Positions 5,790 to 14,982 of a stretch of DNA of 55,830 nt are shown here, one piece after another. The notes beneath the pieces were generated by a model that saw only the letters and a list, made by a program, of their open reading frames with translations, had not been told where the DNA came from and made no database searches. Position numbers and translations under genes: made by a program. The stretch's first letter is position 1. Every line of letters starts with the position of its first letter. The DNA comes from Veillonella caviae (GTDB taxonomy: Bacteria; Bacillota; Negativicutes; Veillonellales; Veillonellaceae), in contig NZ_RQUY01000013.1 of assembly GCF_003992125.1 (NCBI RefSeq), positions 1-55,830 of the forward strand, read 5' to 3'.

Positions 5790-6924
5790 GAAACACGCCT
5801 TACTAGGTGCATCAAGTAGCGCCAGGTGGCTAGTGTGTACCCCTTCAGCAAGGCTAGAAGCGATGTTCCCTGATGAACAATCACCGTATGCTGCGGAAGG
5901 AACTGTAGCTCACGGCCTGGCAGAAGCAACCCTCCGGCATAAGCTAGAAGGCAAAAAAGCCCCTAAGCTAGATGACTACTCTACTGAAATGATAGAAGCC
6001 GTTAACCGATATGTTGACATCTGCGAAGAAAAGGTGAACGAGGCTTGTGCCCGTTCATCTGATGCGGAAGCCATGATTGAAGCAAGGCTCGACTTTTCTA
6101 GGTGGGTACCGGAGGGCTTCGGTACCGGCGATATGGTAATCGTAGCAGACGGCATCCTGGAAGTAATCGACCTGAAGTATGGTAAGGGCGTTCCAGTGAG
6201 TGCCATTGAAAATACACAAATGCGACTCTACGCATTAGGTGCTTACGACGTTAACGAGTTCCTGTATGACGTTAAATCGGTCCGTATGACCATCGTTCAG
6301 CCTAGACTGGACAGCGTATCTACCGATGAAATGGCACTTGAGGAACTGCTTGATTGGGGCGAAGAAATAAAACCAATCGCGCAACGTGCTTGGGAAGGTA
6401 TCGGCGAATGTACGCCTTGTGATTACTGTAATTTCTGTAAAGCTCGGCACACCTGTCGAGCATTAGCAGATACTTGCCTTGCTACATTCTACAAGAATGG
6501 CGGTAAGCTCAATCAATTACTCACTGACCAAGAAGTGTCCGACATCCTAGCGATGAAAGATTTAATCACGAAATGGATTAAGGGCGTTTACGACTTTGCA
6601 TACGAGAAAGCATTATCCGGTGAAAAGCAATGGCCGGGCTTCAAATTAGTGGAGGGTACATCAAGACGTACTATCACGGATCCTGAGGCGGCAGCTAAAA
6701 CGTTACTCGATAATGGCTATAGGGAAGAAGACATCTTCAAGCCTCGAGAACTCGAAGGTATCACTAACTTGCAAAAGGTACTCGGTAAAAAGGGCGTTGC
6801 CGAATACTTAGAAGCATATATTGATAAACCGGAAGGCAAGCCTACGTTAGTCCCTGAGTCGGATAAACGACCAGCGATTAATACCGTGGAAACAATGGCA
6901 AATGAATTCGAGGATGAGGTGTGA
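5782..6924 (+). CDS. DUF2800 protein (Cas4/RecB-like nuclease fold)
   Basis: 380 residues starting at GTG. The opening SSSARWLVCTPSARLEA and AAEGTVAHGLAEATL are characteristic of the DUF2800 family, which carries a PD-(D/E)XK nuclease core. GTGDMVIV and LEVIDLKYGKG (about 112-134) supply the acidic and lysine residues. CTPCDYCNFCKARHTC (about 212-227) is a Cys cluster like the iron-sulfur site of Cas4/AddB-type nucleases. In phages of this kind it sits beside DUF2815 and a family A polymerase and probably processes DNA ends in replication or recombination. Confidence 0.8.
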   Translation: MAKKHALLGASSSARWLVCTPSARLEAMFPDEQSPYAAEGTVAHGLAEATLRHKLEGKKAPKLDDYSTEMIEAVNRYVDICEEKVNEACARSSDAEAMIEARLDFSRWVPEGFGTGDMVIVADGILEVIDLKYGKGVPVSAIENTQMRLYALGAYDVNEFLYDVKSVRMTIVQPRLDSVSTDEMALEELLDWGEEIKPIAQRAWEGIGECTPCDYCNFCKARHTCRALADTCLATFYKNGGKLNQLLTDQEVSDILAMKDLITKWIKGVYDFAYEKALSGEKQWPGFKLVEGTSRRTITDPEAAAKTLLDNGYREEDIFKPRELEGITNLQKVLGKKGVAEYLEAYIDKPEGKPTLVPESDKRPAINTVETMANEFEDEV

Positions 6925-6925
6925 T

Positions 6926-7234
6926 ATGCGCGTTGTAACCGTAAAAGCAATTGCCAAAGAGCTTCGTGAGCGAGGGCACTACCTCGACGAGCTCTACCAA
7001 ATCACTATTGCATATGCCACTAGCTTACACGTTCGATACTGTGCAGTTGACGCTAAATGCAAGGCGATAGAACGCTACTACCAAGAAGAATTAGACACAG
7101 ACAAATATTCTTGGGAAGAAGATGACGAATGGACTGCTTTAGATGATGAGCGGTCCGATATCGAAGATGAATTAGATAATTTATTTAATACAGTAATAGG
7201 GTTCGAATATGATTGTAACCCATTTAAGAAATAA
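6926..7234 (+). CDS. Hypothetical early phage protein
   Basis: 102 residues from the ATG at 6926, one base after the stop of the DUF2800 gene. It is helical and strongly acidic in the middle (SWEEDDEWTALDDERSDIED). It has no recognised domain. Being placed between the nuclease and the ssDNA-binding-like gene suggests an accessory role in replication. Confidence 0.6.
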   Translation: MRVVTVKAIAKELRERGHYLDELYQITIAYATSLHVRYCAVDAKCKAIERYYQEELDTDKYSWEEDDEWTALDDERSDIEDELDNLFNTVIGFEYDCNPFKK

Positions 7235-7247
7235 GGAGACCGTAACA

Positions 7248-7808
7248 ATGGCTAAATTAACAACTGGTATCGTAAGACTTTCCTATGCAAACATCGCTCA
7301 ACCTCGTAAAAACGACGACGGCAAAGCAAAATATAGTTCCCAAATCATTATTGATAAAACAGATAAGAAGACTATCAAGGCTTTTGAAAAAGCAATCGAA
7401 GAACTTAAGGCTGATCCAAAAGCAGTAGCTAAGGTAGAGGGTAAAGCTGCTTACTTGAAACTCAACTTACGCGACGGTGATACTGATGAAGCAGTAGCAG
7501 ACCAACCTGAAACATATGCTGGCAAGTTCTTCATCAATGCGAATAGTGATAAACAACCTATCGTATTCACTCGTGACAAAATCAAGATGGATCAATTCGA
7601 CATTGAAGAAGAAATTTACTCAGGCGTGTATGCGCAGGTAGCACTTTCTGTATTCGCTTACAACTTCAACGGTAAGAAAGGCGTAGGCTTTGGTCTAAAT
7701 GGTGTCCGTAAAGTTAAAGATGGTGACCGCCTTGGTGGTGTTCACGTATCTGCTGATGACTTTGGCGACGACGATTTAGGCGATATGGACGATGACGATT
7801 TAATCTAA
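7248..7808 (+). CDS. DUF2815 protein, putative ssDNA-binding protein
   Basis: 186 residues from the ATG at 7248 (AAGGAGACC upstream). RLSYANIAQPRKNDDGKAKY and YSSQIIIDK mark the DUF2815 family. The acidic tail (DDDLGDMDDDDLI) is like the C-terminal tip of single-stranded DNA-binding proteins. It lies directly before the DNA polymerase, so coating of ssDNA and recruitment of partners is a reasonable inference. Confidence 0.8.
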   Translation: MAKLTTGIVRLSYANIAQPRKNDDGKAKYSSQIIIDKTDKKTIKAFEKAIEELKADPKAVAKVEGKAAYLKLNLRDGDTDEAVADQPETYAGKFFINANSDKQPIVFTRDKIKMDQFDIEEEIYSGVYAQVALSVFAYNFNGKKGVGFGLNGVRKVKDGDRLGGVHVSADDFGDDDLGDMDDDDLI

Positions 7809-7818
7809 GGAGGCAATT

Positions 7819-9753
7819 ATGGAGCTCAGTATTGATGTGGAAACGTACAGCGACTGTCCGATTAAGTTCGGTACACAGCGATACGTTGATGATGAGACAT
7901 TTGAAATACTGCTCTTTGCCTATAGCTTTGATGATGAACCAGTCGAAGTAATTGATATGACAAAGAATCCACTACACGAAAGGGTGGTGGACGCTTTGTA
8001 TAATAAGGAAATTACAAAGACCGCATTCAACGCAGGATTCGAAATGCTTTGTCTAAAAAAGTACTTCCCTGATGTGGATTACACGAACTGGGAATGTACC
8101 TCTGTACTAGCGTTATACTGCAGTTTACCTGCAAGCCTTGATAATGTGTCTAAGGCTTTACGATTAGGTGAAGCCAAAGACTCAAGAGGTAAACGGTTAA
8201 TCCAATTTTTCTCTGTACCACGAAAACCAACTAAGACGAATCCTAAGACACGAAATATGCCTGAGGATGCGCCTGATAAATGGGCGGAGTACATTGAGTA
8301 CAACCGTCAGGACGTAGTGGTTGAGAAGGCGATTCGTAAACGCCTGCTTTCGTTGAAGCCGCCTGCCATTGAACATGAGTACTGGCTACTCGACCAAGAT
8401 ATCAACTGGCGAGGCGTGAAAGTAGATATGGAACTCGTCGATGCGGCGCTTGCCTGCAACGACGAAATTGTAGAAGAAGCTACCGAGTCATCTAAACTAT
8501 TAACAGGATTAGAGAATCCTAATAGTACTATGCAACTTAAGGAGTGGCTAACTGCAAGACTAGGATATGATATAGAAACAATGCGAAAAGACGATGTATC
8601 AAACCTCTTGGCACAGGATATCCCTTCTGATGTTCGCAAGGTACTACAAAATAGACAGGTACTCGGTAACTCCTCTATTAAAAAATACTTGGCCATGAAA
8701 AATGCCGTATGTTCAGATGGTCGCATCCATGGCATGCTTCAGTTTTATGGGGCGATGCGTAGTGGACGATGGGCAGGTCGTGTAGTACAACTACAGAACC
8801 TCCCTCGTAACTACTTAGAAGATTTAGACACGGCCAGGGAAGTTCTAAAAAGTAGAGATGTAGAAATGCTAGACCTACTATACGGAAATCCTGGTGATGT
8901 GATTAAGCAACTCATTCGTACGGCTCTTGTAGCAGAGGACGGGCACCGATTTATTGTAGCTGACTTTAGTGCTATTGAAGCCCGTGTTATCGCATGGCTA
9001 GCTCACGAGCAGTGGCGCCAGGATGTATTCGCTCAAGGCGGAGATATCTATTGCGCTTCAGCATCAAGCATGTTCCACGTACCGGTCGAAAAGCACGGTG
9101 TAAATGGCCACTTACGGCAAAAAGGCAAAGTAGCGGAACTGGCACTCGGGTATGGTGGCGGTGTAGGAGCTATGAAAGCGATGGATACTAAAGGAGAAAT
9201 TCCAGAAAGCGAACTCCCTGGAATCATCGAAGCATGGCGACGAGCCAGCCCACGAATTACGAGATTTTGGAAAGATGCAGATAGCGCAGCCAAAAAAGTT
9301 GTTAAGACTGGCGAACCTGTACGAATTAGGCAAGGCAACATTAAATTCTTTAAATCAAAAGGGTTTATGTTTATCGAGTTACCGTCCGGGCGTAGACTTG
9401 CCTATGCAAGACCTCGATTAGGGCTTAACCGGTTCGGTAGTGAATCGATTGAATATGATGGAATGGATCAGGTTAAGAATACATGGGGCAGAGTTGAAAC
9501 CTACGGCGGAAAGCTCGTCGAAAACATTGTACAAGCTGTTGCAAGAGATTGCTTAGCTGCAGCGATGTTACGGCTTTCTAAAGCGGGTTACAAAATTGTA
9601 GCCCATATTCACGACGAAGTGGTTATCGAAGCACCTATAGGCGAAGGCAGTTTAGATGAAGTAATCGATATTATGTGTAAGCCCGAGTCCTGGAACGAGG
9701 GCCTTATATTAAATGCAGCAGGGTTTGAGAACCCTTACTATATGAAGGATTAG
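7819..9753 (+). CDS. Phage DNA polymerase, family A
   Basis: 644 residues. The N-terminal 3'-5' exonuclease starts with LSIDVETYSDCP (acidic D/E pair) and has YNRQDVVVE near residue 160. Polymerase motif A is VADFSAIEARVIAW (about 380), motif B is RQKGKVAELALGYGG (about 432) and motif C is HIHDEVVIEA (about 595). All catalytic aspartates are present. The length and the absence of a 5'-3' nuclease domain match the phage-type PolA found with DUF2800 and DUF2815. It acts as the replicative polymerase of the phage. Confidence 0.93.
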   Translation: MELSIDVETYSDCPIKFGTQRYVDDETFEILLFAYSFDDEPVEVIDMTKNPLHERVVDALYNKEITKTAFNAGFEMLCLKKYFPDVDYTNWECTSVLALYCSLPASLDNVSKALRLGEAKDSRGKRLIQFFSVPRKPTKTNPKTRNMPEDAPDKWAEYIEYNRQDVVVEKAIRKRLLSLKPPAIEHEYWLLDQDINWRGVKVDMELVDAALACNDEIVEEATESSKLLTGLENPNSTMQLKEWLTARLGYDIETMRKDDVSNLLAQDIPSDVRKVLQNRQVLGNSSIKKYLAMKNAVCSDGRIHGMLQFYGAMRSGRWAGRVVQLQNLPRNYLEDLDTAREVLKSRDVEMLDLLYGNPGDVIKQLIRTALVAEDGHRFIVADFSAIEARVIAWLAHEQWRQDVFAQGGDIYCASASSMFHVPVEKHGVNGHLRQKGKVAELALGYGGGVGAMKAMDTKGEIPESELPGIIEAWRRASPRITRFWKDADSAAKKVVKTGEPVRIRQGNIKFFKSKGFMFIELPSGRRLAYARPRLGLNRFGSESIEYDGMDQVKNTWGRVETYGGKLVENIVQAVARDCLAAAMLRLSKAGYKIVAHIHDEVVIEAPIGEGSLDEVIDIMCKPESWNEGLILNAAGFENPYYMKD

Positions 9754-9766
9754 GAGGATAATTCTT

Positions 9767-10120
9767 ATGAAACTTACAAAAAACCAAATTCAACAACAAC
9801 GCGAAGCTATCGACGGCTTATATGAACTCGTAAAAGAAGCTCCTGCAAGCGAACGCAAAGACTCCGCTATGGCGTATTGCGAAGGCTGTATCGCCGCTTG
9901 CGATTTAGGTCTTAAAGTATTAAACGGTAAGAAAACAGAAGATACACCTAAGGCGGATAAAAACCCAACAGTAGAAGAACAGGCTACTGCTGAAGAAAAG
10001 CCAAAACGTAAACGCGTGGCTAAGAAAAAAGACGAACCTGTAGAAGAAAAGTTACCGGTTGATGAAACCCCAGTAGTTGATGAAACTCCTGAAGAAGACG
10101 ATTTAGACGATTTGTTATAG
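9767..10120 (+). CDS. Hypothetical acidic phage protein
   Basis: A 117-residue protein. The N-terminal 55 residues are helical with C-x2-C-x3-C-like cysteines (YCEGCIAACDLG). The rest is a charged low-complexity tail (K/E/P repeats) ending DDLDDLL. It has a good Shine-Dalgarno (AGGAGG). It lies between the polymerase and PcfJ-like genes; function unknown. Confidence 0.6.
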   Translation: MKLTKNQIQQQREAIDGLYELVKEAPASERKDSAMAYCEGCIAACDLGLKVLNGKKTEDTPKADKNPTVEEQATAEEKPKRKRVAKKKDEPVEEKLPVDETPVVDETPEEDDLDDLL

Positions 10121-10138
10121 ATGAAAGGATAGCGCCTT

Positions 10139-11824
10139 ATGAGGGTATTATTTAGTTTATCAGTTGGCAAGCTGTATGACCTAGTACGGCGCAAGCAAGT
10201 GAATTCTTGGTCACCTGCTGTACATTACCACGTGGATTGCGGGCAATCGTTTGCCTGCTTGTGGCCCTCAGTATCTTCCGGTATGGGTAGAATAGTAGAC
10301 CCTTATATATCAAATGAGTTCTATTGCCCACAATGTGGAGAACTCATTAGTACGAGAGGTGCCGAATGTGATTGTGTAGCTGATGCTTCCGGTACCGCCC
10401 ATGTTCCACTAGATATAGAACTATCGGTCATTGATCGGGGGAAAATCCTCGATGTTAAATTCAACTATCACACAGTATATGTTGATAACGATACACAATC
10501 TATCTACCCTGGGCACAAACCACATCTCGTCGATATATTGCGCTTCGATTTCAAGCAAGGAAAAGTGTTCTTAGTTCAAAAGAAGCGCACTCGCGCCGAT
10601 ATAATATCAGAAATTGAGCCTAATATATCGGTGTTTTACTCAAAATCATTGCCCCTATACTGGCTAGTAGCAACTCCAAATTGCCGGTTATCGCAATATA
10701 AAAAGGAGCTGCAGACTTTTGCTAAAGTGCTAAAACAAGCTTACTTCGCTAAGTTATCAAAACGAGTTGGGTATCAAGTTAAACCAATCAGACAAGGGGT
10801 ACTACTATCGTCCAAATACGGCGCGCTCGATAACTTACTCCATAATCTAGTATGGAAGATGTACGCGCCGGATGCGCCTGCGTTAAATGACACTCTAGTT
10901 AGAGACCATGACGCCTACTTCAGACCTTTCGGGGCTAATTTAACAAGTACTTCTGCTATTACTGAGTTAACCAGTACCGGCGTACCGTTTATCAAAGCTC
11001 TTATTCAGCTTTATAAAGTACCGGATAAGCGCTGGGTTAGAAAATTACTAACTATCCGTCCTTTCTTCTATATCAAAGTGATCCAAACTGCTAGCAAGGT
11101 ATTCAAAAGCATGGATTATCAGAAAGCATTTACAGACCTTGTGGCAGAGGAAGGCGGTAAAACTGGGTATATCCAATCCTGGCCAATATGGAATGATGGA
11201 CAAGCTTTGCTTATTGTTACTGATTTTCTTAAGCTTATGCGTCACCAATACGGTGAACGCCGAGTCCTATTATTCTTAAAAAACGCTGACTCCTACTCGG
11301 AAGTAAAAGATACTGCGGATATGTATAATCGGTTATCAAGAGCTAGGAAGAAGGAGATTTGGGCTAGACGTATCCAAATTAAGGATCTGCATGACGAAAT
11401 TGTGTGTATATCCAAATTTGAAAAAGCAGAAAATGTTCCAGTACAACGCAGCATGCTACATAAAAAATTAATAGACTCCGTTGGTGGTCTAGATTTTACT
11501 GTGGTTAAAACAACACACGACATAATTCGACTAGGCGTTCAACTCAATAACTGCGTAGGTACCTATGTAGAAAAAGTTAAAGAGCAAAAATGTGCTATTG
11601 TTGGCGTGTTTGAAAACAGTCGTCCAGTAGCGTGTATTGAGGTAAATCCTACGGATACCTCTGAAGCCTTTACAGTAATACACCAGGCTAAGCTTAAAAA
11701 TAACAGGGGTGTACGCGATAATCACAACATTAATTATGCTGTATGCCAATGGGTTAAAAAGCATAAATTACAAGTACCTAAATATTTAGGGGATATTCAT
11801 TTTGCGAAGGGAGGAGCGATGTAA
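10139..11824 (+). CDS. PcfJ-like protein
   Basis: 561 residues. An N-terminal zinc-ribbon-like CPQCGE is followed by an opposed Cys pair (about 62-81). The C-terminal region carries the PcfJ signature (LGVQLNNCVGTYVEKV, then CIEVNP and the Q-K-N-R stretch). PcfJ-like proteins are found in conjugative plasmids and in phage replication modules; their activity is not established. It overlaps the next gene's leader closely, so it is part of the same early operon. Confidence 0.75.
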   Translation: MRVLFSLSVGKLYDLVRRKQVNSWSPAVHYHVDCGQSFACLWPSVSSGMGRIVDPYISNEFYCPQCGELISTRGAECDCVADASGTAHVPLDIELSVIDRGKILDVKFNYHTVYVDNDTQSIYPGHKPHLVDILRFDFKQGKVFLVQKKRTRADIISEIEPNISVFYSKSLPLYWLVATPNCRLSQYKKELQTFAKVLKQAYFAKLSKRVGYQVKPIRQGVLLSSKYGALDNLLHNLVWKMYAPDAPALNDTLVRDHDAYFRPFGANLTSTSAITELTSTGVPFIKALIQLYKVPDKRWVRKLLTIRPFFYIKVIQTASKVFKSMDYQKAFTDLVAEEGGKTGYIQSWPIWNDGQALLIVTDFLKLMRHQYGERRVLLFLKNADSYSEVKDTADMYNRLSRARKKEIWARRIQIKDLHDEIVCISKFEKAENVPVQRSMLHKKLIDSVGGLDFTVVKTTHDIIRLGVQLNNCVGTYVEKVKEQKCAIVGVFENSRPVACIEVNPTDTSEAFTVIHQAKLKNNRGVRDNHNINYAVCQWVKKHKLQVPKYLGDIHFAKGGAM

Positions 11825-11825
11825 C

Positions 11826-14252
11826 ATGGATACAAATATCATAATAGCTACGGGCAAAAGTCGCTCCGCCCGTAGCTGGAAATCGCAAAAAATGACTTGG
11901 AGTGCTTTGGCTAATAAATTGGCTGAGCCTATTGTAACCAATGAAACGGCTGCTGAATACGCCAAGATGTCTAAAGCTGATCAAGGCCAAAAGAAAGATG
12001 TCGGCGGTTTTGTAGGCGGTTATATCCCTAAAAATGGTAGACGTGTAAGAGGCGCTGTGATAGAGCGGTACTTGATTACTCTTGATGCGGATAATCCTAG
12101 TGAGGACTTCCTATTAGACCTCGACATGGAACTAGGCGGAATGGAATACGTGCTATACAGTACGCACAGCCACACCCCTGATAATCCTCGATACCGCATC
12201 ATCATTCCCACCGATAGAGCGATGTCTCCCGATGAGTACCAAGCCGTATCAAGACGAATTGCCGATGATATTGGTATTGAATCTTTCGATTCCTCTACGC
12301 ACCAGGCTGAGCGCCTTATGTACTGGCCTAGCCATCCTAAAGACGTCGAATACGTATATCAGCATAGTGAAGGCTCACTTGTTTCAGTAGATACCTATTT
12401 GAGTACTTACAGAGACTGGCGTGATACGAGCCTTTGGCCAACATCGGAAAAGGAATCACAAATTCGCCTTGATGCGGCCAAGAAGCAGGGTAACCCTTTA
12501 GAGAAAAAAGGCCTTATTGGTGCTTTTTGTCGGAGTTACAGTATCACGGAAGCGATAGAAAAGTTCCTTCCCGGAGTGTATGAGCCGACACAAGTTGAGG
12601 GCAGATACACATATACGGAAGGTAGCTCAGTAGGTGGTTTAGTAATTTATGATAACGATACCTTCGCTTACTCCAACCATGCAACTGACCCTATCAGCGG
12701 TAAGCTCGTTAATGCGTTTGACCTTGTCCGCATTCACTTATTCGGCCCCGAAGATATTGGTGAGGACCCTGCGACTGCAGTTACTAAATTACCAAGTTAC
12801 AAAGACATGATAGACTTTGTAAACGAAGACGGCGCAGCACCAATCCTGCTCGACAAGGAACGTATGGCAGATATGGAGTTCGAAGATATCACGGACGATG
12901 AAGAAGGCCTGCGGGCAAAACTTAAACGTGACCGTAAAGGTAATCCTGAGTCTGACGTATTTAACTGTTTGCTGGTTCTTAAACAAGACCCTGCCTTAAG
13001 AGGACGTATATGTCTTGACGAATTTGCGCACCGGTTAGTTGTAACTGACGACCTGCCGTGGCGAGGTAAGGATGCGACCCCTTACTGGACGGATACCGAT
13101 GATGCGTGTCTTCGTAACTACTTCGCCACAAAATACCTTATAAAGGGTAAAGGCATCATCGATGATGCGCTCCAGGAGGTAACGCAAGATAATAAATTCC
13201 ATCCTGTACGGGAGTACTTAACCGGTTTAACTTGGGATGGTGAATGTAGAGTTGATACTCTCTTCATCGATTATATCGGTGCTGAAGACACCGATTACAT
13301 TAGGGCTGTTACTCGTAAATGGATGTGTGGTGCCGTTGCTAGGGTAATGACGCCTGGTGTGAAGTTCGATACGGCTATTGTATTATACGGTGCGCAAGGT
13401 TTAGGTAAATCGTTAATCCTAGAGCGGTTAGGCCGTAAATGGTTTAACAACTCACTCGTTGACATCAAAACCAAAGACGCCCTAGAACAAATTCAAGGCT
13501 CTTGGATAGTCGAACTCGCCGAACTTGCACCGACCTACAAGAACGATAATGAAATCGTTAAGGCCTTTATCAGCCGTACCTCTGACCGGTTCAGGTCACC
13601 CTACGGCAAGCGCACTGAAGATTATCCCCGCCAATGCGTATTTGCGGGGTCTACTAATACGTTATTATTTTTGAAGGACCGTACTGGTAACAGACGATTT
13701 TGGCCAATCACAGGTAATGCAGACAGCAAAAGTAAAAATTCGTGGGCTATTACAGACGAGGAAGTGGATCAGCTATGGGCGGAAGCTTTTTATTATTGGT
13801 CTGAAGGAGAGCCACTAGATTTAGATGATGAGTTAAAAAAAGAAGCCATTAGGGCGCAATTATCGCATACAGAAGGCGGCGAACTCGTAGGCCTTGTTGA
13901 AGAGTACCTCGAAATGCTACTTCCTGAAGATTGGGAGTCTAAAGACATCTACGATCGCAGGGAGTATATTCGGAATTATGGCGATGACGATCATTGTGGT
14001 TCAGTGCAGCGGGAGCGGGTGTGTGCCCTCGAGATATGGTGTGAAGTGATGGAGGGGGACAGGAAGAACCTGCAGAACGCAAAGGCACGAGAAATCATTG
14101 ACATTTTGCAATCTATTAAAGGGTGGAGCCCTTATTCAAAGAGCGTTGGGAAGATGCGTTTTGGGAAAATGTACGGTGTGCAAAGAGCGTTTGTTAGGGA
14201 TGCGAACACTCTCCAAAATAAGGCTAAAACGATAGCTAAAAATCGTAAATAA
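11826..14252 (+). CDS. Primase-helicase (AEP-like domain plus VirE helicase)
   Basis: 808 residues from the ATG at 11826; an in-frame upstream start at 11802 lies inside the preceding gene. The N-terminal part (ITLDADNPSEDFLLDLD, YSTHSHTPDNPRYRIIIPTD, about 80-130) is a primase-polymerase-like domain with acidic metal ligands and the S-x-H motif. The C-terminal VirE/D5-like helicase has Walker A GAQGLGKS (about 521), Walker B ELAELAP (about 562) and the arginine-finger region GNRRFWPI. It makes primers and unwinds DNA at the phage origin; an iteron cluster follows immediately. Confidence 0.88.
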   Translation: MDTNIIIATGKSRSARSWKSQKMTWSALANKLAEPIVTNETAAEYAKMSKADQGQKKDVGGFVGGYIPKNGRRVRGAVIERYLITLDADNPSEDFLLDLDMELGGMEYVLYSTHSHTPDNPRYRIIIPTDRAMSPDEYQAVSRRIADDIGIESFDSSTHQAERLMYWPSHPKDVEYVYQHSEGSLVSVDTYLSTYRDWRDTSLWPTSEKESQIRLDAAKKQGNPLEKKGLIGAFCRSYSITEAIEKFLPGVYEPTQVEGRYTYTEGSSVGGLVIYDNDTFAYSNHATDPISGKLVNAFDLVRIHLFGPEDIGEDPATAVTKLPSYKDMIDFVNEDGAAPILLDKERMADMEFEDITDDEEGLRAKLKRDRKGNPESDVFNCLLVLKQDPALRGRICLDEFAHRLVVTDDLPWRGKDATPYWTDTDDACLRNYFATKYLIKGKGIIDDALQEVTQDNKFHPVREYLTGLTWDGECRVDTLFIDYIGAEDTDYIRAVTRKWMCGAVARVMTPGVKFDTAIVLYGAQGLGKSLILERLGRKWFNNSLVDIKTKDALEQIQGSWIVELAELAPTYKNDNEIVKAFISRTSDRFRSPYGKRTEDYPRQCVFAGSTNTLLFLKDRTGNRRFWPITGNADSKSKNSWAITDEEVDQLWAEAFYYWSEGEPLDLDDELKKEAIRAQLSHTEGGELVGLVEEYLEMLLPEDWESKDIYDRREYIRNYGDDDHCGSVQRERVCALEIWCEVMEGDRKNLQNAKAREIIDILQSIKGWSPYSKSVGKMRFGKMYGVQRAFVRDANTLQNKAKTIAKNRK

Positions 14253-14255
14253 TCG

Positions 14256-14624
14256 TGTTGCCGATTTTTGTTGCCGATTAGCTAATTTTTATATATTGAT
14301 GTTTATCGAAATAATTTTTATGCAACTATATACATCGATATATTTTGATATGGCGAAAATAATCGGCAACGGCAACACGTGTGGCAACAAAATCGGAAAC
14401 ACGAAAAAGATAGATACTATCTGTTTTAAATAATATTTGTTGCCGATGTTTCCTATTATTTACTATTAATTAAAAATAATAAATATATGAATAAGTGATT
14501 GTATACGTATACACGTAAAAAACGCAAATACGCGTATATATATATATGAGACAAAAAAACACAACATCGGCAACACAACCCCGATGAAGCCAGATAACAT
14601 GTGGGCTGAAGCCTGTTGCCGATT
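14256..14624. other. Iteron cluster, candidate phage replication origin
   Basis: The unit TGTTGCCGATT recurs in both orientations. Direct copies: 14256-14266, 14269-14279, 14438-14447, 14614-14624. Inverted copies: 14361-14370, 14370-14377 (partial), 14382-14389 (partial), 14391-14401 (one mismatch), 14566-14575. Between them the DNA is very A+T-rich, with palindromes GTATACGTATAC (14501-14512) and TACGCGTA (14529-14536) and an (AT)n run. It covers nearly the whole 388-base gap after the primase-helicase gene. Iterons plus an A+T-rich stretch beside the initiator/helicase is the classic origin layout. An operator function is the alternative. Confidence 0.65.
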
Positions 14625-14640
14625 ATTTATTGAGAACGAG

Positions 14641-14982
14641 GTGAGAATAATAGAAAAGGATATCGAACGTTGGTTAGGAAATCAACTCAAAAAACGAGGG
14701 TGCATATATATGAAATTCGTGTCACCTGGAAATGATGGTGTACCGGACCGGATTGTAGTACTCCCTGGTGGAGGTGTTATCTTCATTGAGTTAAAAGCCA
14801 CAACGGGCAAGTTAATGGCTAATCAACGAGTTCAGATTTCACGACTGCGTAAACAGGGTGCTTTGGTATTTGTCTTAACTGGAAAGCGGGACGCCGAGCT
14901 GTTTGTATATGACATAGAAAGGGTAATTCATGGACTTCCATCCGCACGAGTATCAAAGCATTGCAATACAACGGATCATTGA
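14641..14982 (+). CDS. VRR-NUC domain nuclease
   Basis: 113 residues from GTG 14641. An in-frame ATG at 14584 would add 19 residues, but that stretch contains an iteron copy and the family usually begins near EKDIERWL. The VRR-NUC core is clear: KKRGCIYMKFVSPGNDGVPDR (GxPDR with the catalytic Asp), VIFIELKATTGKL (E-x-K) and NQRVQISRLRKQGA. The family includes standalone Holliday-junction-resolving or structure-specific nucleases of phages. It overlaps the helicase gene by 53 bases. Confidence 0.85.
   Translation: MRIIEKDIERWLGNQLKKRGCIYMKFVSPGNDGVPDRIVVLPGGGVIFIELKATTGKLMANQRVQISRLRKQGALVFVLTGKRDAELFVYDIERVIHGLPSARVSKHCNTTDH

Noticed and set aside
14584-14640. Upstream ATG for the VRR-NUC gene
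   Set aside because: It would place an iteron copy in the coding region, lacks a ribosome site and extends beyond the family's usual start.
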